Source: Tunturibacter psychrotolerans (lineage in GTDB: Bacteria > Acidobacteriota > Terriglobia > Terriglobales > Acidobacteriaceae). Taken from it: a stretch of DNA of 64,000 bases. Position 1 is the first letter of the stretch, and every line of letters starts with the position of its first letter. Location: contig NZ_CP132942.1 in NCBI RefSeq assembly GCF_040359615.1, positions 3,224,001 to 3,288,000 of the forward strand, written 5' to 3'. The notes beneath the pieces are model-generated. The model was not told where the DNA came from, ran no database searches, and saw only the letters and a list, made by a program, of their open reading frames with translations. Both the position numbers and the translations under genes were made by a program. Below, piece by piece: positions 44,321 through 53,723 of the stretch.

Positions 44321-46501
44321 CTAGGGCAGTGAGATTCGATAGAGGTTCCGGTGTACCGTCGTGTTCACCCAGGCATAGTGCTCCGGGTCCTTGGCGGGGA
44401 CCAGCTCTTCACGGCTCACGGATATGGCACCACGAACGACATTTGATTCGGCGAATGGAGCGATCCCGTCCGCAGGAAGAACCGGCAAGTCTTCCCCCCG
44501 CCCCAGGGGAATCGCCAAACTGCGACCCGGGCTTGTCCGTGATGACTCTTCTACTGGAACGAAAAGGAATTTTCCGTCAGTCGACCATCTTGGAAAGCAG
44601 TAGGTTGCGGAAATCCGCCGCGTCACTCCGCCGGCTAGCGGAATCGCTGTGACGGCAAAAATTTTTCTTTCGGGTGTCGCGGGAACGAATGCGATCACCC
44701 ATCGCCGCCCAGGTGAGACGCTCTGGAATTCCAAAATGGGAAACGGGACGACCTTGGAGCGGTGTGTCCCGTCCGCGTCAACCTGCTCCAGGTAGTTTTT
44801 GTTCCCTTCCGTGTGTTGGAACAGGACTTGGCCCCCCACGCCAAAGTGGGGTGACTGCGCGCCGGTAACATCCAATTTTTGTGGGGGATTGCTGCCACCC
44901 ACCGGTGCCAGCCACAACTGCGTCGTCCCCCCCGCCGCGGCGGTCGTATATGCCACCTGTTTGCCATCCGGCGATAGATCGAAAGCTATCATCGAAATTC
45001 CGGGTAGCACTACTTCGCTCTTTCCCGACTCGACGACTGTGCGCCTCAGCTCTGCACCCGAGTTCTGCCCCTGCCGCAGAAGGTAATAAAGAACACTGGC
45101 GTCGGGGCTGAAAACGGGATGAGACAGTCCGCCAACCACTTCACCCTCAGAAGAGAGCGGCCGCTCGATGTTCCCGTCGTGCATCCAGAGTGCGCTCTCG
45201 TGCACACCCACGGAGGTAATCAGCGCTGGCGCCTGCGGCTCTACCGCCATTCCATCCTCCTCGGTCGGTCCAAAGGTGATTTGCTCCGGCTCTCCGTCTG
45301 GAAAGTACTGCCGCCAGATGTGGCTCTGCCCATCCACTGTCACGGTGAAATACATCCATCTGCCATTTGGGGACCAACCCGCGGAGGTACACGCACCAAC
45401 GGGGCCAATCGGCCGCGGGGAGGCCTGGCCCTCCAGATCCACCAGTCGGCACGGCGCCCAATCGCCGTTCTCGTTCATCTCTACCACGAGAGCCCAGTGC
45501 CGATCCGGAGAGGCATACGAGTAGTGGGCCATACCACGCTCGTGCGCAGGAAAGTAAATTTCACGCGAACCGGCACGCGTCACTGTTGCCGTCACCACTC
45601 CCAGATGGATCGCCTCGCCCGATCGGATTTCGGAAAAGAGAAGATGATCGCGGTCAAGCCACACCAGTCCCGCCGCATTCTGCATCCATAGATGAGGCTC
45701 ACCTCCCAGCGCTGATACGGCGTAGGTGGAGAACCGGGGACCCTCCAACACCGTGTACGCAATCTCTGCCCCATCCGGCGAGAACGCCAGCCCGTATTTC
45801 GGCCGGTGGTCGTCCGTCACCCGCCTGGCTTCTCCGTTCGGCAGCATCTTCACATAGATCTCATCAGAGGAAAGAAAGGTGTTGTTACCGCGGATAAAGG
45901 CCACCATATGTCCGTCCGGCGATAGCGCCGGAGCTACGGCAGAATCGGTAAATTCGGTGAGCTGCATGAACCGGACTTCTGGCGGGCGATGGCGGGATCG
46001 ATAAAGGGCCAGCGCGAAGAACCCAAGGGCGCAGCCCGCCACAGAAGCGGCAAGTAGAATCCATCGTGCCAGTCGGTTTCCTGCGATCCGGCCGCCAGGC
46101 GGGAGAGCCGGGGCAGTCGGCGGCACTGAGATTCCCGTTTCTGACGGCAGTTCCAGGCTTCCTCTCGCCTCATTGGGGAGCGCCATGAAGCGGTATCCGA
46201 TCCGCGGAATGGTTTCGATGTAACGGGGAGAGCCTGCCGAATCTCCCAGAGTGTCGCGCAATTTTTGGATGGATTTATTCAGCCCGTGGTCGAAATCGAC
46301 AAACACATCGGACGCCCAGAGGCGTCGCCTGAATTCTTCACGTGTCACAATCTCGCCGGGAACTTCGAGGAGCAACAACAGGACCTGAATCGGCTGCTGC
46401 GATAACCGGATCTTCGCGCCGTTCTTAGTGAGCTGGCGCGTCCTCAGATCCAGCTCAAACTGGTCAAACCGAACCGTCCCTTCAGTGAGTGAAAGGGGCA
46501 T
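44321..46501 (-). CDS. CadC-like winged-helix protein with TM segment and PD40 (TolB-type) propeller
   Basis: 726 residues. DNA-binding domain at residues about 10-108 ('IQVLLLLLEVPGEIVTREEFRRRLW', 'DHGLNKSIQKLRDTLGD', 'IETIPRIGYRF'). A Pro-rich linker and a TM helix near 145-168 follow, then repeated PD40 strands such as 'APALSPDGHMVAFIRGN', 'GLAFSPDGAEIAYTV' and 'AFDLSPDGKQVAYTT'. It is a membrane-tethered one-component regulator of the kind common in Acidobacteriota, with a propeller where the 33163 protein has TPRs. Ligand and targets unknown; the next gene right of it is divergent. Confidence 0.88.
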   Translation of the reverse strand: MPLSLTEGTVRFDQFELDLRTRQLTKNGAKIRLSQQPIQVLLLLLEVPGEIVTREEFRRRLWASDVFVDFDHGLNKSIQKLRDTLGDSAGSPRYIETIPRIGYRFMALPNEARGSLELPSETGISVPPTAPALPPGGRIAGNRLARWILLAASVAGCALGFFALALYRSRHRPPEVRFMQLTEFTDSAVAPALSPDGHMVAFIRGNNTFLSSDEIYVKMLPNGEARRVTDDHRPKYGLAFSPDGAEIAYTVLEGPRFSTYAVSALGGEPHLWMQNAAGLVWLDRDHLLFSEIRSGEAIHLGVVTATVTRAGSREIYFPAHERGMAHYSYASPDRHWALVVEMNENGDWAPCRLVDLEGQASPRPIGPVGACTSAGWSPNGRWMYFTVTVDGQSHIWRQYFPDGEPEQITFGPTEEDGMAVEPQAPALITSVGVHESALWMHDGNIERPLSSEGEVVGGLSHPVFSPDASVLYYLLRQGQNSGAELRRTVVESGKSEVVLPGISMIAFDLSPDGKQVAYTTAAAGGTTQLWLAPVGGSNPPQKLDVTGAQSPHFGVGGQVLFQHTEGNKNYLEQVDADGTHRSKVVPFPILEFQSVSPGRRWVIAFVPATPERKIFAVTAIPLAGGVTRRISATYCFPRWSTDGKFLFVPVEESSRTSPGRSLAIPLGRGEDLPVLPADGIAPFAESNVVRGAISVSREELVPAKDPEHYAWVNTTVHRNLYRISLP

Positions 46502-46811
46502 TCCACACCCGCCAGACCGCGAGCCCCAAGTTTAGCACTCCAAGGTTAGTCGGGGACAACTCTTCCAACTGATTACTGCAGAAAGGTTTGTTCGGGGAGA
46601 AACAATTCGCCGCGTAGGCATTGCTTCCGGAAGGGCAGTCATGGAAACTTCGGACGCATCACTGTCACATCGAGTCCAGAAAGAGAACAACCGCCGAAGA
46701 GGAAACTGCCCACTTACAAGTTCCGGCTGCGATTTTCGCAAACGGAGTGAAGACAACTAAACAGCCGCGGTGAAAACGAGAAACTCGCCGCAGAATCAGA
46801 GGGAGACGGAC

Positions 46812-47483
46812 ATGAAGTCGACATTTAGGAAGACGTACGCACGTTCTTTGGTACTGCTCGCTGTCGGAATTATCGCGGCGATAGGAGTCGCCCACGCAGA
46901 TGGTTGGTGGGACGATTACGAACAACTGGCCCAAAAGACGGAACTGGAACAGCTTCACGCAACCTTTCATGCGTCAATCAGCGTGCACGATCCCGTGAAC
47001 CTCGATTCGCCTGCAGTGATAACTCAGCGAACCCGCGACATACTCGCGCTCTGGTCCAAAGACGCCGAACTCACCGTTATAGGCACTACTACCACGGCAG
47101 GAAATTACATTGGCAACGGCGATCCGGAGGATCCCGCAACTTGCCCTATACCCTCGCTCGACACATCCGCCGCCGGGAAACAGGGCACGCTGTGCACGTT
47201 CTTCAAGTATGTTGCCGGCGGGTTGCAGCCAGCCAATAGGTTGGTGTCGCTTTCCCCGGCGTACAAAACGAAGTATGTTCCTGTAAAGGACGGTGACAGC
47301 CAATGGAAATCATCAGTGTATTTCGAATGCCATTACTTCGACGTGTCATTGAATCCTGCCACTGGCCAGCCGTTTTGGACGGCAAAGAGCCACGTATACC
47401 TTAGCGGTGAAGGCAAAAAGATCAACGGGAAGTGGTTGTTGACGAAGGTCAGCTCGGCTGCGGTTGGAATTCCGATTCCTTAG
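46812..47483 (+). CDS. Exported NTF2/SnoaL-like protein
   Basis: 223 residues from the ATG at 46812 (GGGAGACGG upstream); an in-frame ATG at 46770 lies before that site. Signal peptide 'SLVLLAVGIIAAIGVAHAD'. The mature part starts 'DDYEQLAQKTELEQLHATFHASIS', then 'ITQRTRDILALWSKDAELTV', matching the SnoaL/NTF2-like helices, and ends in strands 'SHVYLSGEGKKINGKWLLTKVS'. Two Cys (TCPIPS, TLCTFF) might pair. Function unknown; probably periplasmic. It is divergent from the winged-helix/PD40 regulator, which may control it. Confidence 0.7.
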   Translation: MKSTFRKTYARSLVLLAVGIIAAIGVAHADGWWDDYEQLAQKTELEQLHATFHASISVHDPVNLDSPAVITQRTRDILALWSKDAELTVIGTTTTAGNYIGNGDPEDPATCPIPSLDTSAAGKQGTLCTFFKYVAGGLQPANRLVSLSPAYKTKYVPVKDGDSQWKSSVYFECHYFDVSLNPATGQPFWTAKSHVYLSGEGKKINGKWLLTKVSSAAVGIPIP

Positions 47484-47794
47484 CAGGCTGCCTTCTGCGG
47501 AAGCGAGGCCGGGGCAGCATGCTTATCGCTGGAGTGATGCGATAGGTCTGCTGTCCGTGCACCGCTTTTCGTCGCCCAGCCTTTTGAGCGGCCCCAAAAA
47601 GCTTCACTGTTCGTAGCTAATTAGCGTCCGGTTTTCGTAGCACATAGAATGTCCAGTTTATTAAGTTCAAGTCGGCTAGTAGTTACCAATCCTGATTTCA
47701 ACTGCTGCCAACAGGCCAATGCACTCATTGAGAGTCAGAGAGAGACCATCGTCGTTATGACTCCTGATAGACGCCGTTCTCACCAGTTGCGGAG
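47484..47794. other. Intergenic stretch left of IS110 copy B
   Basis: About 310 bp with no gene. It holds the third copy of the short dispersed repeat (ACAGGCCAATGCACTCATTG near 47710) and GTTACCAATCC (47683), which also stands just outside copy A at 41541. The pair of IS110 copies may thus have gone into related sequence. Confidence 0.4.
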
Positions 47795-49201
47795 TCACTG
47801 ACGATAAGCCGACTTTCTATGAGCAGGTCACTAGTGTCAAGGGATTGTTCTTTGTTTTTTTCTTCATAGGGCTTTTGCTTTTGTTGTTGCTCTTGGTTTC
47901 GTTGCTCTCCACCGTGTTTCTATTCGCACTCTTGATGAGCTGTCTTCATGCAAGCTCGGTGTCGGTTGGGGTTCGAGAGGAAAGTCGATGCTGCCATTTA
48001 TCGGTCGGCCTCGAAGGCCGAAGTCGGCTCGCAGTCATCGGAACACGGTGTCGTCGCAACGGGTGAACATGTTGATCTCTCAAGCAGCTTGTTCGTAGAA
48101 CGGCATATACGTAGCTTGGGTGCTCCAGAGATGATGAAGCAACACCGCAAGTTTGCGGGCCACGGCAACGACGGCCTTACTTCTTGCCACCTCGGGCGGC
48201 TAGGCGCAGGCCCCACTGTCGTAAGGCCGAGTCTCGTCCGTGCGGTCGAAGGATGTGATTGGAGCACTCGATCAGCAGACTTCGGAGATAGGCGTTGCCG
48301 GCGTGAGTGATGCCGAGCTGCGGATCATGATCTCCAGACTGACTTCGACGCGGTCGCAGGCCCAGATAGCACCCAACGTCGCGACTTCGTCCGAACCGCT
48401 CTTTGCTTCCGAGCGTCAGCACGAAGGTTAAGGCGGTGAGATGACCGACGCCGTGAACCTTCGGCAGCGCCTGCGTCTCTGGATACTCGGTCTGGCCGAG
48501 CTGTTGGATCTGCCGGTCGTACAGCTTGATCTTTACTGTCATCTCCGCGATCTGCTGAAGTACCGGACCGAGCGCCTGTGCCAGTCCAGGTGGCATAACG
48601 GCCAGGCTGCGCTGGGCGAAGCACGTTGTGGCGGAGGCAGGCATACGGTAGCCGCACGACTTCGTCAGACCACGAACGGCGTTCACCGCCGCAGTGCGCA
48701 GTCGCACCAACAGCGCTCGCGAACGGATCAGAGTCAGAGCCTGCTGTTGCTCAACGGTGCGATGGGCAATCGGCCGAAGGATATTCGGATCAAGCCGGGC
48801 ATATCTTGCCAGCTTCTCAGCATCGACCTGATCGCTCTTCCGGTCACTGTGCGAGATCGCCCGCAACTCACGGACGTTCGCCACGATGACTTCGTGACCT
48901 AGTTCCTGCAACTGCGCGCTGATCCAGATCGAATGCGTTCCCGCCTCCATCGCAACCCGCGCTGGAGCCACGTCGGTGAACCACTTCTCGATCGCCTTCG
49001 GGGTAGTTCTGAAGCGGCCACGGTCGACCACCTCTCCGTCCTGGTTGAGGGTGCAGTAATGGCTCCAGACATCGCCAAGGTCGATGCCGATCGTGATCTC
49101 AACCTTGGCCTGTCTGCGCGGAACTTCAGCGATGAGGTGCTGCGCTGGCTTCTTCATGGGAACAGTCTGCTCCTCCTTCGGAAGACCTGCTCATCCCATT
49201 T
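47795..49201 (-). mobile_element. IS110-family element copy B
   Basis: About 1407 bp, similar to copy A over its whole length, without the internal inversion. Non-coding part 47795-48079 follows the transposase 3' end and is a candidate bridge-RNA region. The transposase is frameshifted near its end by an 8-bp deletion relative to copy A. Confidence 0.8.
48080..49157 (-). pseudogene. IS110-family transposase with 8-bp deletion
   Basis: The open frame 49157-48177 (326 codons) contains the RuvC-like DEDD domain ('IGIDLGDVWSHYC', 'VAMEAGTHSIW', 'SDRKSDQVDAEKLARYA') and the transposase_20 domain ('HGVGHLTALTFVLTLGS', 'RRSQSGDHDP'). It ends prematurely in 'ARGGKK' because copy A's GCTCTTGGCTTGCTTGCC is shortened here to ACTTCTTGCC. 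The proper tail 'SKAVVAVARKLAVLLHHLW' through 'MPFYEQAA' continues in the next frame to 48080. The catalytic residues are intact, so partial activity is possible. Confidence 0.85.
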
Positions 49202-49257
49202 ATCAGGACTATCCGAAAAGCGAAACGTTGCTGCTAGACTTCACTGCACTAGAGCTT

Positions 49258-49793
49258 ATGAGAAAAACCGAATGTCTTCTTTTGCTCGCGGTCATCGCTC
49301 TAGGGAGTTCTGCTTCCACGGCTCAAAGCACGTGTTCGAATTGCCGGGTTTTCAGTGGTGATGATGACCCCTGTCTCGATAAGGCTCCCCCACCTTCGCC
49401 CGCGATCGTCGCCGCCATCCTAGTCACGGATGCAGCGCGTCAAGAGCTTGAAGATGCGGATACGTCAGAGCGTGCTCGCATCCCGAAACTGCTCAGAGGA
49501 CTTGTGGTTCACCTAGCAAGTGAACGGCAGACAGACATGATCGTCAGAGGCGACTTCCCAATGAGCGGAGGAGATAATACGTGGTTCTGGATAATTACCT
49601 CTGCCGATAGCAAACCCGTACAACCTGGATTCAAGCCAGCACAGTAACGGTTCTTCGCAGCCGCCACAATGGCTACCGGGACGTACGCACCGATTGGTTC
49701 GCGGGTTCTCACAGAGACATCCAAGTCTTCCGGTACGACGGACATTCCTACAAGCTCTACCGTGAGAAGTACAAAGACCTGCCGCCTGTCTGA
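49258..49793 (+). pseudogene. Exported protein of unknown function with a late frameshift
   Basis: From ATG 49258 the frame gives a signal peptide ('ECLLLLAVIALGSSASTAQ'), then a Cys pair (STCSNCRVF), 'VTDAARQELEDADTSERA', and ends at 49647 with 'QPGFKPAQ'. The -1 frame continues smoothly 'VTVLRSRHNGYRDVRTDWFA', then 'FRYDGHSYKLYREKYKDL', stopping at 49793. The second part resembles the closing strands of small exported acidobacterial proteins ('..YRDIxT..F.YDG..Y'). One base was gained or lost near 49642-49646. Confidence 0.55.
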
Positions 49794-49949
49794 CACGCTG
49801 TCCTGTCATTAGCCGCACTGTGGTCTTATCCCTCGCTGCCCGACCGAAAATGCATTAGTCCTGATAAACGCCATTGTATTGACTTGGCTTTCTGGAAGCG
49901 ATCCAGTTAGTGACGACAGAGGGAATGTCAGACACTCCGCCGGGAGCCG

Positions 49950-51140
49950 CTACGCAGCAACGAGCGCCAGTTCAACTGCCCTTTGCGCTTCGGCTTTCTC
50001 CTGCTCTTGACGATATTCGGCAAGCCGATCAACGGCGGCCAGCTTATGCGCCGGCGCAAGATGAGCGTAACGGACGGTCATCTTGATGTCTTTATGGCCG
50101 GCGAGTTCCTGCACTGTCCTCAGATCGACGCCGGCCATTACGAGGCGCGAGATGTAGGTGTGGCGAAAGATATGCCAAGTGACGTCCTTGAGTGCTGAAT
50201 TTCTCTTTATTGCTTCCTCCATCACCAGTTCAAACCAGGCACGGGGCGACGCCATTGGCTCACCATATCTTGTAAGGCAGACAGTCTGACTCTGCTGATC
50301 CTCAAGTGCCATGGACGAGCCAGTTGTGAGGACAAGAGCACGCTCCATCTCCTTCTTGATTTTTAGCTGATTCCGCCGCTCCCGAAGTTCCTCCAGCGCC
50401 GCAACCGCAACGGTGGTCAGGATGACCACCCGCGCCGTTCCATTCTTAGTCTTTAGCAACAGCAGTTGTCTTCGCTCTACATCGACACGATCCCACTCCA
50501 GCGAATACTGCTCTCCGCGTCGCATTCCAGTTTCAAGAGCCAAGGTCATTTCGGGTTCGTGGGTTGGGCACCTCTCGCGAATGATTGCGCGTATCGTCGC
50601 CTCCTCCGCGAAGGTGACGAAGCGAACTCTGCTGTTGTCCTCCCGGTGGAGGCGCACGAGCCGAGCGGGGTTGGCAGTGGCCTTCTCGTTGCGGATAGCC
50701 TCTTCGAAGATCATGGAGATAGTTCCGCGATATCGGTTGATCGTCGTCTTCGTCAGATCGGTGCGCTTATCCAGATATGCCTTGATCGTCTGCGGCGTGA
50801 TGTTGTCGAGTGGGATCTTTCCGAAGGTTGGCAAGAGTTTCCCGACCGTCGAACGGTCACCGGGGTACGAGGCCTTATGCTCCTGGGAGTACACCAGAGC
50901 GTCCGCCGCGATCTCCTCAAAGAGCACCGCGCGGCGCGCCCGAACCTCCGGCATTTTTACACCCATTCGGGCGTCCGTCTTGCGACGTTGGTAGAGAGTG
51001 ACAGCGTCCGAACGCCGACCAACCTTTTCCCGAAACCGTTTACCCTCGATGTAATAGTTGATCCACCAGATGCCACTACCGTCCGGTCTCTCGAAAATCC
51101 CTTTGATCGCTTTCGGCTTTTTGACCGTCCCGTTTGCCAT
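49950..51140 (-). CDS. Tyrosine recombinase/phage-type integrase
   Basis: About 396 residues from ATG 51140; a GTG at 51176 would add 12. N-terminal arm-binding-like part ('KGIFERPDGSGIWWINYYIEGKR'), core-binding domain ('TPQTIKAYLDKRTDLTKTTI'), and catalytic domain with Arg in 'ETGMRRGEQYSLEW', His-x-x-Arg in 'WHIFRHTYISRL', His in 'LAGHKDIKMTV' and the Tyr nucleophile in 'RYAHLAP'. All catalytic residues are present. No tRNA or duplicated target was found beside it, so the element it served is unclear. Confidence 0.92.
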   Translation of the reverse strand: MANGTVKKPKAIKGIFERPDGSGIWWINYYIEGKRFREKVGRRSDAVTLYQRRKTDARMGVKMPEVRARRAVLFEEIAADALVYSQEHKASYPGDRSTVGKLLPTFGKIPLDNITPQTIKAYLDKRTDLTKTTINRYRGTISMIFEEAIRNEKATANPARLVRLHREDNSRVRFVTFAEEATIRAIIRERCPTHEPEMTLALETGMRRGEQYSLEWDRVDVERRQLLLLKTKNGTARVVILTTVAVAALEELRERRNQLKIKKEMERALVLTTGSSMALEDQQSQTVCLTRYGEPMASPRAWFELVMEEAIKRNSALKDVTWHIFRHTYISRLVMAGVDLRTVQELAGHKDIKMTVRYAHLAPAHKLAAVDRLAEYRQEQEKAEAQRAVELALVAA

Positions 51141-51610
51141 CGTTCCGCACCCCATTCCGTTGTACTTAACTATCACACCGAACTGGGGTCGTGGTGGCTG
51201 TTTTGGTGGCTGTTCGGATTGAGAATAGGTGCTTTTCGGGTGCGATCCGGTGCAAGGAGAAAAACTATAAGTCTAATGTTTGCAACAAAAATGCGAGCCG
51301 GTGCGACACTGTGCAAACCGTAAAATGCCCCTGTTAATCGAAGGGTTGCAAGCTGTACGTGAGATCTGTCGTTCTGGGTCTCTTCTCCTCGAAGAGTCGC
51401 CGCTGTTTGGCATTGCCTCGCGGATATACATCCACGACGTTGTCCACGTAGCCGCGATCCGCGCTCGCAGAAACTCAGCCGCGGTTATGTTCCTGGGCCG
51501 TAAGCAGGCGGCGGTTAAGACATCAAATAAGCTAGGGCGCAAACCATTCCCGCGCAATGACCTACGAAAATCTAGAAACAGCAGTCGAACCCGCCAAGAT
51601 GGGGAAATAT
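51141..51610. other. Intergenic stretch upstream of the integrase
   Basis: No gene supported. Two related segments, GGTGCGATCCGGTGCAA (about 51239) and GGTGCGACACTGTGCAA (about 51300), lie 61 bp apart and may be integrase arm-type sites. Confidence 0.35.
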
Positions 51611-51730
51611 CACCTTATGAGTAATTTCCCCAAGTTAGTTTCATCTTATTCGGTCACCAGGTTTCACCTTATGAGGTCTGGTTCTCCTCAAGTTATTGAT
51701 ATACAGCGATGCCAAGTTTCACTTTATGAA
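51611..51730 (+). repeat. Four near-identical [TTT]CA(C/T)(C/T)TTATGA repeats
   Basis: CACCTTATGAG at 51611, TTTCATCTTATT at 51639, TTTCACCTTATGAG at 51662 and TTTCACTTTATGAA at 51717. They lie just upstream of the alpha/beta hydrolase gene and could be binding sites of a regulator; the last one touches a possible early start of that gene. Confidence 0.45.
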
Positions 51731-51767
51731 TAAACCCACACCGGAAGGCGGGGGATATGCTGATTTT

Positions 51768-52817
51768 ATGAAAATCATGGGGAGCCGGGTTCGAGTCTTT
51801 GGGTGGGCTGCGGTATGGATGCTGACGATTTCGGTGGGGTGGGCGCAGGAGGGTGCACAGAAGATTGCCGAGCTGGGAGAATGTCCGTTGGCGAGCGGTC
51901 AGGTGGTGCTGGATTGCAAGGTTGGGTACAGAACCTTCGGTGTGATGAACGCTGATGGGACGAATGTCGTCGTTATGCCTTCGTGGCTGAATGGGCGAAG
52001 CGAGGAGCTGATTCCGTTCTTTGGGGATAAGGAGACCGGGCATCGGTTGGTGGATACGTCACGGTTTTTTGGCGTGGCGTTCGATGCGTTTGGGGATGGA
52101 GTGTCTTCGTCGCCTTCGAACAGCAAGCGGCAACGTGGGCCGGAGTTTCCGGCATTCACCATGGAGGATATGGTGCGGGCACAGTACCGCGTGCTGACCG
52201 AGGTGCTTCATGTGGGACACGTGCACGCAGCAGTAGGGTTGTCGATGGGTGGAGAGCAGGTATTTGCTTGGGCGGTTTTGTTCCCGAAGTTTTTGGATAG
52301 GGCAGTGCCTATTGTGGGGACGCCGCAGGTGACGAGCTTCGATCTGTTGTCGAAGCAGATTTTGGTTGAGGCGATTGAGTCGGATCCTGGATATATGGGC
52401 GGCCGATATGTGACGGAGCCGGAGTTGAAGCTTGCGAATGCGATTGGGACGCTGATCGTGAGTGCGCCGCAGTATCGAAATGCAGAGGTGCCGAGGGAGC
52501 AGTTTGCGGAGTGGATGAAGTTGGTGGAGTCGCCGCAGCGGCAGGACGCGAATGACAGGATGTGGCAGGCAAGAGCGATTATGCATCACGATGTGCTGCA
52601 TGGAAGGACGATTGAAGAGGTTGCTCGGGGAGTTCCGGTGAAGTTTCTGGTGATCGTGGCAGCGGAGGATCGGATGGTTGCTCCGCAGCCTGCGCTGGAG
52701 TGGGCGAAGGATGTTGGGGCAGAGACTTATATTTCGGCTGGAAGCTGCGCGCACTTGATCATGCAGTGCGATGCTGAGGCGGTGTCCTCGCGCGTAGAGC
52801 GGTTTCTGGCGCGGTGA
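51768..52817 (+). CDS. Exported alpha/beta hydrolase of the homoserine acetyltransferase-like group
   Basis: 349 residues from the ATG at 51768, which gives a signal peptide ('VFGWAAVWMLTISVGWAQ'); in-frame starts at 51726 and 51696 are possible. It resembles MetX-like hydrolases: 'VDTSRFFGVAFDAFGDGVSS' (the family's 'NCLGS..GP' position altered), nucleophile elbow 'AAVGLSMGGEQVFAW', Asp in 'VAAEDRMVAPQPA', and His in 'GSCAHLIMQCD'. The triad is complete. The leader makes methionine biosynthesis unlikely, so an exported esterase is more plausible. Confidence 0.8.
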   Translation: MKIMGSRVRVFGWAAVWMLTISVGWAQEGAQKIAELGECPLASGQVVLDCKVGYRTFGVMNADGTNVVVMPSWLNGRSEELIPFFGDKETGHRLVDTSRFFGVAFDAFGDGVSSSPSNSKRQRGPEFPAFTMEDMVRAQYRVLTEVLHVGHVHAAVGLSMGGEQVFAWAVLFPKFLDRAVPIVGTPQVTSFDLLSKQILVEAIESDPGYMGGRYVTEPELKLANAIGTLIVSAPQYRNAEVPREQFAEWMKLVESPQRQDANDRMWQARAIMHHDVLHGRTIEEVARGVPVKFLVIVAAEDRMVAPQPALEWAKDVGAETYISAGSCAHLIMQCDAEAVSSRVERFLAR

Positions 52818-52979
52818 TGCAGGTTTTCCCGTTTTGAAATTCGCACGCAAAAGTTTGCGAAAGATCCCTTGTCAGGATGAAGTGAATGCACCAAGGTAAT
52901 AAGACACCGCGCCGTTGAGTAACGTGACTTCGGTTGGTGTGGATGACCTGAACATCTTGACTGTGCCTTGGGAGACGAA

Positions 52980-53723
52980 ATGCGAGTTTTGATCGTGGAA
53001 GATGACGCAGCACTGGGATTGTTTCTCCAGAAGGGTTTGAAGTTGGAGGGACACCAGGTGGATTGGGTGACTGATGGGGAGGCAGGGCTACGATATGCGG
53101 AAGAACATCGTCCGGACCTGATCGTGCTGGATCTGAGTCTTCCACGGAAAGACGGAACCGAAGTGCTGGCTGAGATGAACGGCCGGTTCGATGAGACCTC
53201 GGTGCTGGTGTTGACGGGGCGAAGCCAGGTGGAAGAACGGGTGAAGTGCCTGAATCTGGGGGCGGATGATTGCCTGCTGAAACCTTTCAGCTTTCATGAA
53301 CTGACGGCACGATGCCGCGCGCTGATGCGGCGGCGAGAGCAGTTTGCGGATCCGGTGTTGCGGCATGGCGACGTGGAGTTGAACCGGATGGAGCGCAAGG
53401 TGATGCGCAACGGACAACTGGTGGATCTGACCGTGAAGGAGTTCAGCCTGCTGGAGTTCTTGCTGAAGCGGGGCGGGCAGTGCTGCAGCCGGAGTGAGTT
53501 GCTGCGGGATGTATGGCAGATGTCTCCCGATGCCGGGACGAATGTGGTGGATGTGTATATCAATTATCTGCGGCGAAAGCTGGCGGCGACGAGTGCGGAT
53601 GGCGACCTTGGGAACTCCGTTATCGAGACGGTGCGGGGAGAGGGTTACCGAATGAGTGCCGTGCGCAAACCGATGGGACGAGTTGGTATGCTTCCTGCAA
53701 ATGCGGCGTTTGCCGGTGCGTGA
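52980..53723 (+). CDS. OmpR/PhoB-family response regulator
   Basis: 247 residues from the ATG at 52980 (GGGAGACGAA upstream). Receiver domain with acidic pair 'VEDDA', phosphoacceptor Asp51 in 'LIVLDLSLP', Thr in 'VLVLTGRS' and Lys in 'LLKPFSFHE'. Winged-helix effector domain: 'LTVKEFSLLEFLLKRGGQCCSRSELLRDVW', 'VVDVYINYLRRKL', 'ETVRGEGYRM'. No full histidine kinase is encoded here; the next gene is only DHp-like. It stands at the head of the flagellar block and overlaps the following gene by 23 bp. Confidence 0.9.
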   Translation: MRVLIVEDDAALGLFLQKGLKLEGHQVDWVTDGEAGLRYAEEHRPDLIVLDLSLPRKDGTEVLAEMNGRFDETSVLVLTGRSQVEERVKCLNLGADDCLLKPFSFHELTARCRALMRRREQFADPVLRHGDVELNRMERKVMRNGQLVDLTVKEFSLLEFLLKRGGQCCSRSELLRDVWQMSPDAGTNVVDVYINYLRRKLAATSADGDLGNSVIETVRGEGYRMSAVRKPMGRVGMLPANAAFAGA

